Assembly (NCBI GenBank): GCA_964569025.1
Contig: CAZMSQ010000064.1
Coordinates: 1-9,240, forward strand
Length of the DNA: 9,240 bases
Reading direction: 5' to 3'
From: CAZMSQ01 sp964569025
GTDB lineage: Bacteria; Bacteroidota; Bacteroidia; Chitinophagales; Saprospiraceae
Below, one piece after another: positions 6,609-9,240 of the stretch; position 1 is the first letter of the stretch; each line of letters starts with the position of its first letter. A program made the position numbers and the translations under genes. The notes under the pieces were generated by a model. That model worked only from the letters and a program-made list of their open reading frames with translations, did no database searches and was not told the origin of the DNA.

Positions 6609-6643
6609 GTCAGACTTACATTCTCCTCCCCTCAGAATCTGAC
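6609..6643. repeat. Short inverted repeat between two divergent promoters
   Basis: GTCAGA (6609-6614) is mirrored by TCTGAC (6638-6643) with 23 bases between. It lies between the protease and accC promoter cores and overlaps where a -33 element for accC would sit. Six-base arms arise easily by chance, so an operator role is only a possibility. Confidence 0.25.
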
Positions 6644-6650
6644 GGGACAC

Positions 6651-6664
6651 TTTTCGTACATTTG
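6651..6664 (+). promoter_or_regulatory. Promoter core upstream of accC
   Basis: TTTTCGTACATTTG ends in TACATTTG, a full match to TAnnTTTG. No TTTG is seen 19-21 bases upstream. The start would fall near 6671, so the leader would be only about 13 bases. The sequence AGGGA at 6672-6676, 7 bases before the ATG, could be a ribosome-binding site. Confidence 0.5.
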
Positions 6665-6683
6665 ACAAAAAAGGGAAAAGTTG

Positions 6684-8156
6684 ATGAAGAAAATATTGAT
6701 TGCAAATCGGGGTGAAATTGCCTGTCGGGTCATTCGCACGGCCCATAAAATGGGCATCGAGACAGTCGCTGTTTATTCGGAAGCAGACCGTCACGCGCCC
6801 CATGTCACCATGGCTGGAGAAGCAGTCCTGATCGGACCTGCTGCCTCAAATCAGTCATACCTAAATGGTGAGCGCATCATTGAAGCGGCCCGGGTCACCG
6901 GGGCGGAAGGCATTCATCCGGGGTATGGTTTTTTGAGCGAGAATGCGCGATTTGCGCGTATGGTGGAAACGGCCGGTCTGATATTCATCGGCCCCGGGCC
7001 TCACGCCATTGAACTGATGGGCAGTAAGCTTGCTTCAAAAGAAGCGATCCGGGATTTCGGAATCCCGCTGGTCCCCGGTACTGAGGAGGCGATCAGTGAT
7101 GCTGCAGAAGCCAAGCGCATTGCGAGAGAGATTGGATTCCCGATTTTGATCAAGGCTTCAGCGGGAGGGGGCGGCAAGGGAATGCGGATTGTACACTCCG
7201 AGGCCGATCTGGAGTCTCAGATGGAGCGGGCAGTGAGTGAGGCTGTTTCAGCATTCGGCGATGGTTCTGTGTTCATAGAAAAGTACATAGGCAATCCGAA
7301 GCACATTGAAATTCAAATCCTGGCAGACACACACGGCAACACATTGTACCTTTTTGAGCGTGAGTGCAGTGTGCAGAGGCGGCACCAGAAAGTCGTAGAG
7401 GAGGCCCCCTCTGCAGTTCTGTCAGATGCCCTCCGCAAGCGCATGGGTGAAGACGCCGTCAAGGTAGCCCGCGCCTGCGACTATGTGGGAGCCGGGACCG
7501 TTGAGTTTTTGTATGAAGACGGAAACTACTATTTCCTCGAGATGAATACCCGCTTGCAGGTTGAGCACCCTGTGACTGAGCTGATCACAGGGATCGATCT
7601 TGTCGAGCAACAGATTCTGATTGCCCGGGGTCAACCGTTATCTCTTCAACAGGAAGATGTAACCATTTCTGGTCACGCCGTCGAGTTGCGGGTTTATGCC
7701 GAAGACCCCCTCGACAATTTCCTGCCAAGCGTGGGCACACTGACTCGATATCGCCGGCCGGATGGCCCAAACGTCAGACTCGACGATGGCTACCGCGAGG
7801 GCATGGAAGTACCCATTCATTATGATCCAATGCTGGCCAAACTCATCGCTTGGGGCCATACCCGCGAGGCAGCAATACGCACCCTCAGCGAGGCAATAGA
7901 TGCCTATGAAATTGAGGGTGTGGCCACGACCCTCCCCTTTGGAAAATTCGTTCTAACGCACGAAGCCTTTCTGGACGGCAGTTTCACAACCCACTTTGTC
8001 GATGAGCATTACACACCGGATAAACTACGCTCTTCACGGGAAGAAAACGCGCGGCTCGCTGCTCTTCTGGCAACCAGCCTATTTGAAAAAAACCATCGGA
8101 AGCTCACTCCCATTGAGCATGCAGGGGGTCGGCAATGGTGGGAAAACCGGAAATAG
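6684..8156 (+). CDS. accC: Biotin carboxylase subunit of an acyl-CoA carboxylase (AccC/PccA type)
   Basis: This ATP-grasp enzyme carboxylates biotin on a carrier protein with ATP and bicarbonate, the first half-reaction of acetyl-CoA or propionyl-CoA carboxylase. Numbered from ATG 6684 (490 residues; a TTG one codon earlier is less likely): the N-terminal domain begins KKILIANRGEIACRVIR and includes GIHPGYGFLSEN (76-87). ATP-binding K115 and K157, the glycine loop GGGGKGM (161-167), ERECSVQRRHQK (225-236) and EMNTRLQVEHPVTE (286-299, with E286, N288, R290 and E294) follow. All catalytic positions known from E. coli AccC are present. It is about 40 residues longer than E. coli AccC. The tail (about 445-490) has no biotin attachment motif such as MKM, so the carrier must be a separate protein. 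No carrier or carboxyltransferase gene is in view, so the acyl substrate cannot be fixed. The stop is 3 bases before the permease start. Confidence 0.92.
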   Translation: MKKILIANRGEIACRVIRTAHKMGIETVAVYSEADRHAPHVTMAGEAVLIGPAASNQSYLNGERIIEAARVTGAEGIHPGYGFLSENARFARMVETAGLIFIGPGPHAIELMGSKLASKEAIRDFGIPLVPGTEEAISDAAEAKRIAREIGFPILIKASAGGGGKGMRIVHSEADLESQMERAVSEAVSAFGDGSVFIEKYIGNPKHIEIQILADTHGNTLYLFERECSVQRRHQKVVEEAPSAVLSDALRKRMGEDAVKVARACDYVGAGTVEFLYEDGNYYFLEMNTRLQVEHPVTELITGIDLVEQQILIARGQPLSLQQEDVTISGHAVELRVYAEDPLDNFLPSVGTLTRYRRPDGPNVRLDDGYREGMEVPIHYDPMLAKLIAWGHTREAAIRTLSEAIDAYEIEGVATTLPFGKFVLTHEAFLDGSFTTHFVDEHYTPDKLRSSREENARLAALLATSLFEKNHRKLTPIEHAGGRQWWENRK

Positions 8157-8159
8157 GCA

Positions 8160-9224
8160 ATGCTCGCATTCGTAAGCAAACGGCTGTTGTATGGGATCGC
8201 TGTCCTCATTCTGGTGACTGTGCTTGTTTCCTCCATCATCTACCTGGCGCCCGTTGACGCAGCAAGGTTGACCTTCGGCCAACGCACTGATGCTGTCTCA
8301 CTTGATCTGAAACGACAGGAGCTCGGCCTCGACCAGCCTCTCTCTGTACAGTTACTCTGGTATCTGAATGATCTTTCCCCTATTTCAGCCTACCGCGACC
8401 GGCCTGGCATCCGTGAAACGTATCGATTCCTTCCCCTTTTGACCATCGCGCAATGGCAGTTAGGCATCAAGCCACCCTATCTCAGAAGATCTTACCAATC
8501 GGGCCGTCGCGTTTCCGAGCTTCTCGCCAAAGCCATTCCCCGCACCCTCCTGCTCGCTACAGCAGCCATTCTGCTCGCCATCGCCCTTGGCATCCCGCTT
8601 GGCATCCTGGCAGCACTCAGGTACCGAAATGCCGCCGACCATATCATCATTACAGCCTCAACCCTCGGATACTCCACCCCAAGCTATGTTTCAGCCATGC
8701 TTTTGGCACTGGTTTTCGGTTTTGCACTCCACGACTGGACAGGCCTCGATGTCCGAGGCGGCATCACCCAACTGGCCACCTCCGGTCCGGATTTCGGTCG
8801 CGAGGTAATTGTCTGGAAAAACCTCCTGCTCCCCTCCATTGCCCTCGGCATACGCCCCGTGGCCATCATCGCTCAACTGACGCGAAGCGCCATGCTCGAT
8901 GTCCTCTCAGCTGACTACATCCGCACCGCCCGGGCCAAAGGCCTAAGCCACCACATGATAGTCCTCCGCCATGCTCTCCCCAATGCCCTCAACCCTGTCA
9001 TCACAGCCATCTCAGGCTGGTTTGCCGCCCTCCTCGCCGGTGCTTTCTTCGTAGAAAACGTATTCGCCTTCCAAGGCCTCGGCAGCCTCACCGTCAACGC
9101 CTTACTCAATATCGACTTGCCTGTCGTCCTCGGCTCCGTCATCGTCACCGCTCTGTTCTTCATCCTTGTCAACCTCCTCGCTGACATCCTCTACCGCATC
9201 GCCAACCCCGCCATCTCCCCCTAA
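8160..9224 (+). CDS. ABC transporter permease, DppB/OppB family (peptide or nickel type)
   Basis: This is an inner-membrane subunit of a type I importer that would pair with a DppC-like permease, ATPases and a binding protein; such systems carry di- or oligopeptides or nickel. The product has 354 residues. TM1 is at about 8-29 (LLYGIAVLILVTVLVSSIIYLA), followed by the family segment ELGLDQPLSVQ (54-64). Further helices lie near 128-152, 175-190, 222-240, 282-300 and 318-342. The EAA loop that contacts the ATPase is DYIRTARAKGLSHHMIVLRH (252-271) followed by ALPNALNPV. The loop between TM1 and TM2 is long (YLNDLSPISAYRD onward, about 68-125), a form I recall from Bacteroidota homologues. The gene's 3' half is strongly C-rich on the coding strand. 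Co-transcription with accC is likely from the 3-base gap. Partner genes, if adjacent, would lie beyond the right edge. Substrate unknown. Confidence 0.88.
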   Translation: MLAFVSKRLLYGIAVLILVTVLVSSIIYLAPVDAARLTFGQRTDAVSLDLKRQELGLDQPLSVQLLWYLNDLSPISAYRDRPGIRETYRFLPLLTIAQWQLGIKPPYLRRSYQSGRRVSELLAKAIPRTLLLATAAILLAIALGIPLGILAALRYRNAADHIIITASTLGYSTPSYVSAMLLALVFGFALHDWTGLDVRGGITQLATSGPDFGREVIVWKNLLLPSIALGIRPVAIIAQLTRSAMLDVLSADYIRTARAKGLSHHMIVLRHALPNALNPVITAISGWFAALLAGAFFVENVFAFQGLGSLTVNALLNIDLPVVLGSVIVTALFFILVNLLADILYRIANPAISP

Positions 9225-9240
9225 ACTGGTCGGACCACTA

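Noticed and set aside
9226..9237. TGGTC-G-GACCA at the right edge as a terminator for the permease
   Set aside because: The two arms have a single-base centre, too tight for a hairpin loop, and the window ends before any T-run could be seen.
1..9240. CRISPR arrays, tRNA or rRNA genes, insertion sequences, phage or defence genes
   Set aside because: I read both strands for regularly spaced repeats, cloverleaf-like stems, terminal inverted repeats and known effector motifs, and saw none. The genes are housekeeping, secretory or transport types.

Overview
The window looks like chromosome from a free-living member of the Bacteroidota, most likely the Saprospiria. Three signs point that way. (1) Promoter cores of the TAnnTTTG type lie upstream of several genes, and most starts lack a clear Shine-Dalgarno sequence. 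(2) A TPR membrane protein sits directly upstream of ribH, an order I recall from Bacteroidota. (3) The secreted protease ends in a carboxypeptidase-regulatory plus dockerin-like tail of the 'NGVSTFDLL...HIL' kind that I associate with Saprospiria. This assignment comes from motif recognition, not from a search.

Layout: everything from the left edge to about 6.53 kb reads on the minus strand. From right to left it holds a secreted lysyl-endopeptidase-like serine protease (4654-6519), pdhA (3486-4538), then a tight four-gene set: TPR membrane protein (2671-3360), ribH (2138-2665), trmH (1444-2103) and trmD (757-1440). Beyond a 548-base AT-rich gap, the first 69 codons of another secreted protein run off the left edge (1-208). 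A divergent promoter region at about 6.53-6.68 kb separates these from two plus-strand genes, an accC-type biotin carboxylase (6684-8156) and a DppB-type ABC permease (8160-9224).

Functionally this is mainly housekeeping. It covers the E1 alpha subunit of pyruvate dehydrogenase, the penultimate step of riboflavin synthesis, two knotted SPOUT tRNA methyltransferases (Gm18 and m1G37), and the ATP-dependent biotin carboxylation step of an acyl-CoA carboxylase. The TPR-ribH-trmH-trmD set has gaps of 5, 34 and 3 bases and is probably one transcript. accC and the permease are 3 bases apart.

I did not find a clearly new biological system, CRISPR array, mobile element or RNA gene. The points most worth a second look are the protease (all six disulfide cysteines and the triad kept, but the lysine-specificity Asp apparently replaced, and no secretion tail after the dockerin-like module), the recurring promoter core TTTTC(C)GTACWTTTR, a perfect 10-base tandem duplication on the trmH start codon, and the pairing of accC with a peptide-type permease without its usual partners.
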